Part shown: positions 6,295-13,709 of the stretch, piece by piece
How the letters are laid out: each line of letters starts with the position of its first letter
How positions within the stretch are numbered: the stretch's first letter is position 1
Source of the DNA: Candidatus Staskawiczbacteria bacterium RIFCSPLOWO2_01_FULL_38_12b
GTDB taxonomy: Bacteria > Patescibacteriota > Minisyncoccia > Minisyncoccales > Staskawiczbacteraceae
DNA: 28,247 nt
NCBI GenBank assembly: GCA_001820255.1
Contig: MHPA01000010.1
Coordinates: 1 to 28,247 of the forward strand
Direction of reading: 5' to 3'
Made by a program: the position numbers and the translations under genes
The notes under the pieces: generated by a model
Seen by the model: only the letters and a program-made list of their open reading frames with translations
What the model was told of the DNA's origin: nothing
Database searches by the model: none

Positions 6295-6307
6295 GAATTT
6301 ACGCTTT

Positions 6308-6856
6308 TTAAGAAATTGAAATATTTTTAATAGTATCTTCGTATACCGATAATACTTTTTTTACCACTTCCCTATCCACCACATAATCAGGTTCATACAC
6401 AATGGAATTTCGCATGGCGTGAGCCTGCAAAACCGCCGCCGTATCCAATGAAATTTTTTTAGCGGTATTGGTAATCAATTCTTCAAACGTATCACCAAAA
6501 TACCCTGCGTCTTCCAGAGTTTCATACAAAAAGTCATCCGCTTCTATGACGGCAAGCTTTAATTCCGATTCAGAGCCGAATTCAACCCTTTTTTTAATCC
6601 TTTTCCAGCTTTTATTAACTTTTTTTAATCCATAAGCTTCGTGGAAAAGAAACTCGCTGGTATCCTGCAAAAATTGATATTGAATATAACTGCTGTTGAC
6701 ATAAAAATAAATCACGGCGCCAAAGAAAAATAAGCTGAAAAAATAAAATACTATTTTGACAGGAAAAAGCGATTCCTGAATAGCGGGGGAAGAAATGAAA
6801 TAAATAAATTCTTTTGCCCCGACAGAATCATATATATTGTCCCAATTAATAAGCAT
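6308..6856 (-). CDS. Membrane protein of unknown function
   Basis: 182 residues with one clear membrane helix at about 33-53 (VKIVFYFFSLFFFGAVIYFYV) and a soluble, charged C-terminal part rich in predicted helix. Residues 95-125 are acidic (EADDFLYETLEDAGY). I do not recognise the family. It lies downstream of gatC-gatA on the same strand and shares their SD-less style, so it is probably a resident rather than an acquired gene. It ends against the bidirectional terminator. Confidence 0.8.
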   Translation of the reverse strand: MLINWDNIYDSVGAKEFIYFISSPAIQESLFPVKIVFYFFSLFFFGAVIYFYVNSSYIQYQFLQDTSEFLFHEAYGLKKVNKSWKRIKKRVEFGSESELKLAVIEADDFLYETLEDAGYFGDTFEELITNTAKKISLDTAAVLQAHAMRNSIVYEPDYVVDREVVKKVLSVYEDTIKNISIS

Positions 6857-6986
6857 AATGATAAATTACTCTAATTGTTCTAATTATACTAATTATTCTA
6901 ATTAAATGCTAATTTTTTAATTCCTAATTTCTAAAATTTCGTTGATTGGTATTTATTTAGATTAATTAGGTTAATTAGTATAATTA
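6857..6986 (-). repeat. Stop-to-start word-repeat element, TCTAATTA family (gatA to next gene)
   Basis: Beginning with the gatA stop, the minus strand repeats TAATTA words (TTC TAA TTA TAC TAA TTA ACC TAA). The second arm carries the complementary TTAGAATAATTAGTATAA words up to the next ATG. The arms can fold on each other. Several in-frame stops result directly after gatA. Confidence 0.65.
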
Positions 6987-8399
6987 GAATAATTGTTCCA
7001 ATTGCGAAGCAATTGACAATATCTTATTTTCCTCAAAGTAGTTTCCAATAATCTGCAAACCGACCGGTAGCTTGCCAATTTTCCCTGCCGGTAATGAAAG
7101 CGCCGGAATACCGGCCAATTTTACCGCTACTGTATACACGTCAACCAAATACATAGAAAGCGGATCATTAGCCTTCTCTCCCACTTTAAAAGCCGCAAAA
7201 GGAGAAACAGGTGAAAAAATCACATCTACCTTTTTAAAAGCTTGTGTAAAATCTTCTTTTATTAATTCTCGTACTTGCTGTGCTTTTTTATAATATGCAT
7301 CATAGTATCCGCTAGAAAGCGCATAGGTTCCAAGCATAATTCTTCGTTTCGGTTCGGCGCCAAATCCCCTGCCCCGACTTTGTAAATATACTCCCAATAA
7401 ATTATCCGCAGTTTCTGAAAATCCGTATTTTATGCCATCAAAGCGCGCTAGATTCGCAGATGCTTCGCACGGAGCAATAATATAATAACAGGCAACTCCA
7501 TACTGGGTATTAGGCAAACTTATTTCTATAATTTTGGCGCCGGCATCTTTGGCTTTTTGTATGGCACTTTTTATTATTTTTTCAATTTCCGGATCAATAC
7601 CTTCAGAAAAATATTCTTTGGGAACGCCAATTTTTAAACCCTTTAAATTTATATTAGATTCTTCAAACTGATAATTTTTTGAAGTAGCATCATTTTGATC
7701 TTTTCCGTAAATTGCTTCAAAAACTATTTTGGCATCTTCCACATTTTTTGCCATGGGACCGATTTGATCAAGCGATGAAGCAAAAGCGATTAATCCATAC
7801 CGCGAAACACTGCCATAGGTAGGATTTAGCCCCACCACGCCACAAAAAGATGCTGGCAAGCGAATGGATCCTCCGGTATCAGAACCCAGCGAATACACTG
7901 CTTCTTTGGCCGCCACCGCTGCCGCCGAACCACCAGAGCTTCCCCCTGCAACCCTTGTAGTATCGTGCGGGTTTTTAGTCACTTGATAAGCGGAATTTTC
8001 CGTGGAAGCACCCATGGCAAATTCGTCTAAATTAGTTTTTCCCAAAATAACTGCGCCCTGTGTTTTTAATTTTTTGATGACCGTTGCATCGTAGGGCGCC
8101 ACATAATTTTCTAAAATCTTACTGCCGGCGGTCGCAATTTCCCCATCCACCAAAATAGCATCTTTAATGGCGCAAGGCACGCCACACAGCATGGAAAAAT
8201 GTTTGCCGCTAGTAATTATTTTATCGGCAGCCTCCGCTTGCTTTAAAGCCAAACTTTCAGTAACCGCCAAATATGCCCCGATACTTTTATCCGTTTTTTT
8301 TATTTGCTCTAAATAAGCCTTTGTGACTTCGACAGAAGTGAATTTTTTATCTTTAAATCCCTGATGTAATTGGGTAATTGTAAGATTAGTTAATTCCAT
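6984..8399 (-). CDS. gatA: Glutamyl-tRNA(Gln)/aspartyl-tRNA(Asn) amidotransferase subunit A
   Basis: The amidase subunit that releases ammonia from glutamine and feeds it to GatB for conversion of Glu-tRNA(Gln) to Gln-tRNA(Gln). From ATG 8399 the Ser-cisSer-Lys triad falls at K79 (CAIKDA), S154 (GGSSGGS) and S178 (GSDTGGS), exactly the numbering of S. aureus GatA, which supports this start over an upstream non-ATG one. About 471 residues, full length. It follows gatC with an inverted repeat in between. gatB is not in the window. No Shine-Dalgarno. Confidence 0.96.
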   Translation of the reverse strand: MELTNLTITQLHQGFKDKKFTSVEVTKAYLEQIKKTDKSIGAYLAVTESLALKQAEAADKIITSGKHFSMLCGVPCAIKDAILVDGEIATAGSKILENYVAPYDATVIKKLKTQGAVILGKTNLDEFAMGASTENSAYQVTKNPHDTTRVAGGSSGGSAAAVAAKEAVYSLGSDTGGSIRLPASFCGVVGLNPTYGSVSRYGLIAFASSLDQIGPMAKNVEDAKIVFEAIYGKDQNDATSKNYQFEESNINLKGLKIGVPKEYFSEGIDPEIEKIIKSAIQKAKDAGAKIIEISLPNTQYGVACYYIIAPCEASANLARFDGIKYGFSETADNLLGVYLQSRGRGFGAEPKRRIMLGTYALSSGYYDAYYKKAQQVRELIKEDFTQAFKKVDVIFSPVSPFAAFKVGEKANDPLSMYLVDVYTVAVKLAGIPALSLPAGKIGKLPVGLQIIGNYFEENKILSIASQLEQLF

Positions 8400-8532
8400 T
8401 ACTTGAAATCCCAAACCCCAATTACCAATTTCCAATCAAATCCTAATTTCCTAAATCCCAAAACAGTTTGGTTATTTAGTCATTGGGAATTTCATTGGAC
8501 ATTGGGGTTTGGTCATTGGTCACTTAGAGTCA
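8400..8532 (-). repeat. Stop-to-start inverted repeat between gatC and gatA (ACCAAACCCCAAT family)
   Basis: Left arm after the gatC stop: words such as GACCAATGACCAAACCCCAAT. Right arm before gatA: GGAAATTGGTAATTGGGGT. The arms are imperfect reverse complements built of repeated CCAAT/ATTGG words. The same element, with shared GGATTTAGGAA and ACCAAACCCCAATGACCAAT words, fills the proS-mreB junction at 10459-10576. Confidence 0.75.
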
Positions 8533-8814
8533 AAGCACCGCTTTAACTCTAACATATCCGTCTTTTTTATCCGGTGCCGCTTGCACCAAGTTATTTGCCA
8601 TACTTGCGGGTTTTTCTATTATCTCGTCTGCCCTCAAGCTTTGCGAGGTCTGACCCCGCAAAGTTCTTTGTGTCTTTAATTTCGGCGCTTTTTTCAGTAA
8701 ATCAAAATAATCCAAAATCGCTGACAAATCCTTTTGCATCTTTGTAATTTCTTTTTCCGTAAGCTGCAACCGTGCCAATTTAGCGATGTGAATTACTTCT
8801 TCTTTTGAAATCAT
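8530..8814 (-). CDS. gatC: Glutamyl-tRNA(Gln) amidotransferase subunit C
   Basis: The small subunit that stabilises the GatA-GatB complex. 94 residues from ATG 8814: ISKEEVIHIAKLARLQLTEKE is the classic N-terminal helix, followed by ILDYFDLL and the extended segment that wraps GatA, with a C-terminal DGYVRVKAVL. The normal GatC length is about 95-100. Upstream in-frame residues before 8814 are not conserved. It precedes gatA in the same orientation. Confidence 0.93.
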   Translation of the reverse strand: MISKEEVIHIAKLARLQLTEKEITKMQKDLSAILDYFDLLKKAPKLKTQRTLRGQTSQSLRADEIIEKPASMANNLVQAAPDKKDGYVRVKAVL

Positions 8815-8878
8815 TTTAATGCGATGCCAATATACTAATGATACTAATGTTATCAAAATTGAAGGAGTAATAAAAGAC

Positions 8879-8907
8879 TTGACATGTAAATATATTAGGT
8901 ATATTAT
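8879..8907 (+). promoter_or_regulatory. Sigma70-type promoter for the orphan gene at 8946
   Basis: TTGACA (8879-8884), 17-base spacer, TATTAT (8902-8907), followed by AAGGAG at 8934-8939. Confidence 0.85.
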
Positions 8908-8945
8908 TATTTTCGACGCCTAAATTTTTTTCCAAGGAGAAAGAT

Positions 8946-9167
8946 GTGAAAAAAAAGTCGCAAACAAGAGAACAAAAGTGGATTGAGACATATGAAAAGA
9001 TCAACTGTCTCTTTCAACAATGGCACGAGGCACGCCTTTACGGGACGGTACTACTGACAGAACTATCCCAATCATTTAAGGATTTTGCCAAACTGCACGG
9101 ATTTGGCAGAAAGAAAGTTAGGAGATGGGCAAACGAACGAGGATTCCAATCGCACATGGTAGAGTAG
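8946..9167 (+). CDS. Small basic protein of unknown function
   Basis: 73 residues, rich in Lys and Arg, starting KKKSQTREQKWIE and ending with a helix-like KKVRRWANERGF that could contact nucleic acid; no recognised family. The start is GTG, with AAGGAG 6 bases upstream. An ATG two bases before the GTG is immediately followed by TGA (ATGTGA), so it can only make a one-codon ORF. Own promoter and terminator; plus strand between minus-strand housekeeping genes, an independent cassette. Confidence 0.8.
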   Translation: MKKKSQTREQKWIETYEKINCLFQQWHEARLYGTVLLTELSQSFKDFAKLHGFGRKKVRRWANERGFQSHMVE

Positions 9168-9177
9168 TTTGCTATTC

Positions 9178-9222
9178 AAAAGCCCAAAGAGAAAAGGATT
9201 TCTCTTTGGGCTTGTTATTTTA
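9178..9222 (+). terminator. Rho-independent terminator of the 8946 gene
   Basis: AAGCCCAAAGAGAAA and TTCTCTTTGGGCTT form a 14-bp stem with a 5-base loop, followed by a T-rich stretch. Confidence 0.9.
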
Positions 9223-9241
9223 TATAAAATCGTATTCCTTT

Positions 9242-9369
9242 CCAGGCGCAGATCCCGCAGGATATTTTTCAGCAGAAAAATACTGTGCCTGGCGTTGCTC
9301 GCCCAAGCGAAACCATCTTTCCGTAAAAGAGCCTCGCCTGGCAAACCCCGGGCTCTTTTACGGAAAGAT
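9242..9369. repeat. Two large hairpins downstream of mreB
   Basis: CCAGGCGCAG (9242) pairs with CTGTGCCTGG (9283-9292) around an inner ATATTTTTC/GAAAAATA stem. A second stem of 19 bp, ATCTTTCCGTAAAAGAGCC with its exact reverse complement, spans 9315-9369. Neither has a T run. They look like palindromic repeats or the two ends of a small element in the gap behind mreB; no gene is visible in 9223-9384. Confidence 0.65.
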
Positions 9370-9384
9370 AGAAGAAGCGTCCCC

Positions 9385-10458
9385 CTAAATTGGCGCTCCC
9401 CACTCTTCGTCCTTCTCTAACAGATTAGCTAGATTTTCTATGTTTTCTAACGCCAGTCCGCAACCGCGCACCACGGAAGTCAGTGGGTCATCAATAATTT
9501 TACAGGGCATTTTTGTTTCCCGTGAAATTAACACATCCAACCCGCGCAACAGCGACCCCCCGCCGGCCAGATAAATTCCGTTGGTCATCACATCGGCCAA
9601 GAGTTCGGGCGGTGTTTCTTCAATAGTCACCTTAATGGCTGAAATAATTTGTTTTACGGATCGTTCCAAAGCCCGCTGGATATCATCATTAAACACCACC
9701 ACTTCTTCGGGAAGTCCGGTCACCAAATTACGCCCGCGCATGGCCATTTCTTTTTTGTCTTTTAATGGAAAGGCGGATCCGATATTGATTTTAATATATT
9801 CGGCGGTTCGTTCGCCAATTAACAGTTTGTACTCTTTTTGGGCAAATTGCATAATGTCATCATTTAATTTATCGCCCGCCACCCTCAAACTTCGGTAGGT
9901 CACAATACCTCCCAGCGATATAACCGCAACTTCGGTAGTGCCCCCGCCAATGTCTACGATAAAATTTCCTCCCGGGTCTTGTATGGGAAGCTTGGCGCCT
10001 ATGGCAGAGGCCAATGGTTCTTCAATTAAAAAAACCGTCCTGGCTCCCGCACTCTTTGCGGCATCCCGTACCGCCTTGCGTTCCACTTCCGTGACTCCGC
10101 AAGGAATACCGATAATCACCCGGGGAGAATAGCCAAAAAATCCGAACACTTTTTTGTTCCCCGCAACCGCCTTTTCAATAAAATATTTTAGCATTTGTTC
10201 GGTAACTTCAAAATCGGAAATGACGCCGTTGACCAAGGGCCGGGTTGCGGTAATATAAGAAGGGGTACGGCCCACCATTTTTTTTGCCTCTTCGCCGATA
10301 GCTAAAATCTGGCCGGTTTTATTGTTAACGGCCACTACAGACGGTTCATTAATAATGATTCCGCGGTCTTTTACGTACACCAAAGAATTGGCCGTACCCA
10401 AATCAATGGCCATATCCAACGACATAAAAGAAAATAATTTTTTAAAGGGATTATACAT
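9385..10458 (-). CDS. mreB: Rod-shape protein MreB (copy 1)
   Basis: Actin-like ATPase that guides lateral wall synthesis. 357 residues from ATG 10458. Nucleotide-site motifs: phosphate 1 DLGTANSLVYVKDRGI, phosphate 2 DIGGGTTEVAVISLGG, adenosine NGIYLAGGGSLLRGL. The N-terminus MYNPFKKLFSF is amphipathic, a likely membrane anchor. It follows proS across a stop-to-start repeat. A second copy lies at 15682-16689. Confidence 0.95.
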   Translation of the reverse strand: MYNPFKKLFSFMSLDMAIDLGTANSLVYVKDRGIIINEPSVVAVNNKTGQILAIGEEAKKMVGRTPSYITATRPLVNGVISDFEVTEQMLKYFIEKAVAGNKKVFGFFGYSPRVIIGIPCGVTEVERKAVRDAAKSAGARTVFLIEEPLASAIGAKLPIQDPGGNFIVDIGGGTTEVAVISLGGIVTYRSLRVAGDKLNDDIMQFAQKEYKLLIGERTAEYIKINIGSAFPLKDKKEMAMRGRNLVTGLPEEVVVFNDDIQRALERSVKQIISAIKVTIEETPPELLADVMTNGIYLAGGGSLLRGLDVLISRETKMPCKIIDDPLTSVVRGCGLALENIENLANLLEKDEEWGAPI

Positions 10459-10576
10459 AATAAAATCACAAATCCCAATTTCCAAATCCCAATCAAATCC
10501 TAATTCCTAAATTTCCAAAACGTGTTTGGTTATTAAGTAATTTTGGCATTGATTGGTCATTGGGGTTTGGTAATTA
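10459..10576 (-). repeat. Stop-to-start inverted repeat between proS and mreB (ACCAAACCCCAAT family)
   Basis: Starts at the proS stop TAA with TTACCAAACCCCAATGACC and runs to the mreB ATG with GATTTGGAAATTGGGATTTG. It shares long words in the same order with the element at 8400-8532, although the flanking genes are unrelated, so both are copies of one element. Confidence 0.75.
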
Positions 10577-11818
10577 GGGTTTTAGGAAATTCAATATTTG
10601 CTTAACTTTGATCAATTGAATTTTACTTTTGCTTCTTTCTTTCATCTCGACTGAATTTATCTTTAGCGTCCTTTCGCTCACCACAACCCTATACGGAATT
10701 CCGATTAAATCCGATTCGGCAAATTTTTCGCCGGGGGATTTTTGCCTGTCATCATATAATACTTTAATATTTTCTTTTTGCAAGTCTTGATATACTTTTT
10801 GACAAGCTTTGGCAACTTTGATATTATTTTCCACTTGAATTAAATGCACTAAAAAAGGCGCCACGCTTTTTGGCCAAATAATTCCTTTATCATCGTGGCT
10901 TGCTTCAACAATGGCGCCCATTAATCTGCCAAGACCAATTCCATAACAGCCCATGATAACCGATTTATCTACGGCGTCTTTATCAGTGAATTTTAAATTA
11001 AAAGGCGCAGAAAATTTTGTTCCAAGTTTAAAAATATTACCAACTTCAACGGCCTTTTTTTCTTCAAATTCAGCTCCTTGGCATTTTGGACATATAGGGT
11101 TTTCCGCTTTAATTTCTTTATTGATGGCAATCCCACATTTTTTACAAATATAAATAACATCTTCACCAATTTCGGTTGCCATTTGAAACTCATCTGAATA
11201 CTTTGAAAAACTTCCACCCGAGGCCAATGTCCTATAAGTTATTTTTCCAATTCCTGACTCTTTGAAAATCTTTTCATATGCCTTTGCGGCAACTTCGTAA
11301 TATTTATCCAAATCTGCTTGATTGGCGTGAAAAGAGTACAAATCTTTCATAATAAATTCCTTTGTTCTTAAAATACCTGATTTCGTCCGCAGTTCGTCTC
11401 TGAATTTCAGCTGTATATGAAAAACATAGAAAGGCAAATCGCGATAGGAAAAAATAATCTTTTTGGCTGATGGTATCAAGGACTCTTCGTGAGTAGGAGC
11501 CAACACGTACTCTTTTTCTCCATTGCCTTTCATTTTAAATAAAATATCATTTAAGGCATCCCATCTGCCTGTTTTTTGCCATATCTCTTTTGAATGCAAT
11601 ACCGGCATTAATATTTCCTGTCCGCCGATTACTTCCATATTTTTCCTGATAATACTTTCAATATTTTTCAACACCAAAAATCCCAACGGTAAAAACGTAT
11701 ACACGCCAGCCATTAGTTGGTCGATATATCCGGCCCGCGTAAGCAAGTCGTGCGATACCGAATCCGCCTCGGCGGACTTATTTTTATTAGCTTTGTAAAA
11801 TAATTTTGACTGTAACAT
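10574..11818 (-). CDS. proS: Prolyl-tRNA synthetase without the INS editing domain
   Basis: Class II synthetase charging tRNA-Pro. 414 residues against about 570 for the usual bacterial type. Motif 2 is KFRDELRTKSGILRTKEF (138-155), motif 3 GCYGIGLGRLMGAIVE, with the anticodon-binding domain at the end (VLYDDRQKSPGEKF). Where bacterial ProS carries the large editing insertion there is only a compact zinc-ribbon-like loop with C225xxC228 and C243xxC246. Editing of Ala-tRNA(Pro) in cis should be absent. No Shine-Dalgarno. It is followed by mreB. Confidence 0.95.
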   Translation of the reverse strand: MLQSKLFYKANKNKSAEADSVSHDLLTRAGYIDQLMAGVYTFLPLGFLVLKNIESIIRKNMEVIGGQEILMPVLHSKEIWQKTGRWDALNDILFKMKGNGEKEYVLAPTHEESLIPSAKKIIFSYRDLPFYVFHIQLKFRDELRTKSGILRTKEFIMKDLYSFHANQADLDKYYEVAAKAYEKIFKESGIGKITYRTLASGGSFSKYSDEFQMATEIGEDVIYICKKCGIAINKEIKAENPICPKCQGAEFEEKKAVEVGNIFKLGTKFSAPFNLKFTDKDAVDKSVIMGCYGIGLGRLMGAIVEASHDDKGIIWPKSVAPFLVHLIQVENNIKVAKACQKVYQDLQKENIKVLYDDRQKSPGEKFAESDLIGIPYRVVVSERTLKINSVEMKERSKSKIQLIKVKQILNFLKP

Positions 11819-11823
11819 AATAT

Positions 11824-12324
11824 TTAATTTGAATTAATGAATTTTTTTAAATAAAACGCAGCCACCAAAGAAATGAGCAAAGAAATAACAATGGCTATTC
11901 TTAAAATCGCCGTATGAAGGCCTTCTTTTTTATTATTATAATTATCTTTATCCTGCCAGATGCTGACGGTTTTTAACAGTAAATACCCTGCGACCAAGCT
12001 TTCCATTCCCATCGCAAAAGAAACCGTGTATAAAATTATTTCTGCCAAACCGGCAAGGGACCTAAAGAAGCAATCGGTAAAATTCAAGTATAAAAAATCT
12101 CTTGATTTATCCGTATAGCTATATTTTTCTATGATGTAATTTGATGACTGCGTTACAATACCTAAAAATAAATTACCGCCAAAAACAATACCACAGGCTA
12201 TCAATAAATTTACATTATAAGACTTTGAAACAATAACATAAACAGCCACCAGTATCAATACGGCCACATAAAAATAAAATAAATACTTGAAAGATTTTAA
12301 CAGATGATGCAATCTTCTTTCCAT
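11824..12324 (-). CDS. Four-helix membrane protein of unknown function
   Basis: 166 residues with hydrophobic segments at about 14-32, 38-58, 88-116 and 137-158, basic N-terminus MERRLHHLLKSFK, and a charged loop DKDNYNNKKEG before the last helix. I do not recognise the family. It ends 5 bases before proS, so the two are probably co-transcribed. A MITE-like element lies just upstream and may supply or interrupt its promoter. Confidence 0.8.
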   Translation of the reverse strand: MERRLHHLLKSFKYLFYFYVAVLILVAVYVIVSKSYNVNLLIACGIVFGGNLFLGIVTQSSNYIIEKYSYTDKSRDFLYLNFTDCFFRSLAGLAEIILYTVSFAMGMESLVAGYLLLKTVSIWQDKDNYNNKKEGLHTAILRIAIVISLLISLVAAFYLKKFINSN

Positions 12325-12336
12325 GGTTTTGTAAAT

Positions 12337-12495
12337 TAGACCTGTTGCGAAATAAGAATCGCAACGAAAATTTCAGATTTTTAGCCAAAAATTTGATAGA
12401 ATTTTGAGATTTAGCTTCGCTAAATTGAAAAATTATTGCAAATTTTTGGCAAAAATGTGGAATTTGCAGTAGATTCTTATTTCGCAACAGGTCTA
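12337..12495. mobile_element. MITE-like element, 159 bp, TA-ended
   Basis: Perfect 23-bp terminal inverted repeats: TAGACCTGTTGCGAAATAAG plus three bases, and the reverse complement at 12473-12495. The interior folds on itself (GCCAAAAATTTG/CAAATTTTTGGC at 12 bp, ATTTAGC/GCTAAAT). No ORF. The ends resemble those at 17030-17118 (consensus TAGACYTGT, 4 bases, AAATAAG) and the interior shares AATTTGATAGAATTT with 18461-18636. Flanking TA at both ends would fit an IS630/Tc1-type target; no transposase is in the window. Confidence 0.75.
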
Positions 12496-12505
12496 TTACT
12501 TTAAA

Positions 12506-13621
12506 TTACAATCCAGCTTTCCAAAAGTCTACCACGCGCGGGATATCAAATTTTATGGTTACAAAAATTGACATGGAAATTAACAGCAAAAAACAGATAA
12601 CGGTAATAATCTGCTCCCACTTTACCGGAACCGGTTTTTTCATTATTTTTTCAAGCACCAAAAATAACAGCTTTCCGCCATCCAGCGCCGGAATGGGAAA
12701 CAGATTAAAAATCGCCACCAGCACGGAAATGGATCCGATAAAATATAAAAAAAACCCTAAACCATAACTTGCCGCATTGGCCAAAAAGATCGTAATTCCA
12801 ACGGGTCCTGCTAATTCCGCTCCACTTGGAACGCCCTTTCCCTGGAACATATTTGCAAACACATCGTATATTCCCTGCAAAGATTTAAAGGTAACTTCGC
12901 CGGTAAACAAAACTCCGCGCCACGGAGCCTGATACCAGGGATACTTGCCAATAATGGTTGCCAGCCTTTGAAGTTCAATCCCCACCGAACCTTCGTGCTC
13001 TCCATAAGAAACCCTTGGAACCAAATCAAAATGTAATGGCTGGCCATTTCTATCCACCGTCACGGTAATAGATTTACCCTTATTTTCCTCTACAAAAATT
13101 TGAAAATCGCTTATTTTTGTAATCTTGGCTCCGGCGAAAGGACTGGCAAGATTTACTATTACATCCCCCGTATGTATTCCGGCCGCCTCGGCAGGGGAAG
13201 CTTTTTGCACCCCCATCACTTGCACTGATACCAAAGTAGCCTCAATAACCGTATCATCGGCAACCGGAACTTTTGCCCCAATGGTAAAAAGCACTGAAAA
13301 AATAATAATGGCGGCAATCCAAAAAGCAAGTACACCGCCCAGTACAATCAAAATTCTCTTCCAGATGGCTAGGTTTGAAAAACTTTTCGCATCGTGGACA
13401 TCGCCCTCTTCGCCATGAATTTTTACAAATGCTCCCAGCGGTATAAGATTTACCGAATAAAGAGTTTCACCAAATTGTTTTCCAAAGAGCCTTGGGGGAT
13501 ACCCTACGCCAAATTCCTCAACTTTAACTCCGAATTTTTTGGCAATGATAAAATGGCCAAATTCGTGGATGATCATCAAGGCAATAAGGCTTAAAAAGGC
13601 GATAAGTAAAGTAACGAGCAT
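12506..13621 (-). CDS. rseP: Site-2 protease, RseP family (M50)
   Basis: Intramembrane zinc metalloprotease. 371 residues from ATG 13621. HEFGH at 19-23 in the first membrane helix and the second zinc ligand in NLFPIPALDGG (Asp near 314) give the active site; a single PDZ domain lies at about 110-200 (KASPAEAAGIHTGDVIV). E. coli RseP has two PDZ domains, so this is the shorter type. It probably cleaves anti-sigma factors or signal-peptide remnants; the substrate is unknown. It follows frr as in many bacteria, separated by a stop-to-start repeat. Confidence 0.93.
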   Translation of the reverse strand: MLVTLLIAFLSLIALMIIHEFGHFIIAKKFGVKVEEFGVGYPPRLFGKQFGETLYSVNLIPLGAFVKIHGEEGDVHDAKSFSNLAIWKRILIVLGGVLAFWIAAIIIFSVLFTIGAKVPVADDTVIEATLVSVQVMGVQKASPAEAAGIHTGDVIVNLASPFAGAKITKISDFQIFVEENKGKSITVTVDRNGQPLHFDLVPRVSYGEHEGSVGIELQRLATIIGKYPWYQAPWRGVLFTGEVTFKSLQGIYDVFANMFQGKGVPSGAELAGPVGITIFLANAASYGLGFFLYFIGSISVLVAIFNLFPIPALDGGKLLFLVLEKIMKKPVPVKWEQIITVICFLLLISMSIFVTIKFDIPRVVDFWKAGL

Positions 13622-13709
13622 GGAACATAGAACATGAAACATGAAACATAGAACAAAACTACGACAGTGTTTTTTGTTATGTGTTACGTGTTATGTGTTA
13701 CGTGATTTA
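13622..13709 (-). repeat. Stop-to-start inverted repeat between frr and rseP (AACATG/ACATAAC family)
   Basis: Minus strand: the frr stop opens TAAATCACGTAACACATAAC and repeats ACACGTAAC words; a TGTCG loop region follows; the second arm repeats TTCATGTTTCATGTTC and its last word ends in the rseP ATG. The infA-rpmJ junction at 27898-27999 has the same start word, the same AACAAAAAAC loop and the same ATG-ending arm. Confidence 0.8.

Noticed and set aside
12215..12487. 90-codon minus-strand ORF covering 12337-12487
   Set aside because: It is mostly MITE sequence and overlaps the membrane protein gene in another frame; composition is Phe/Asn/Lys-rich low complexity.
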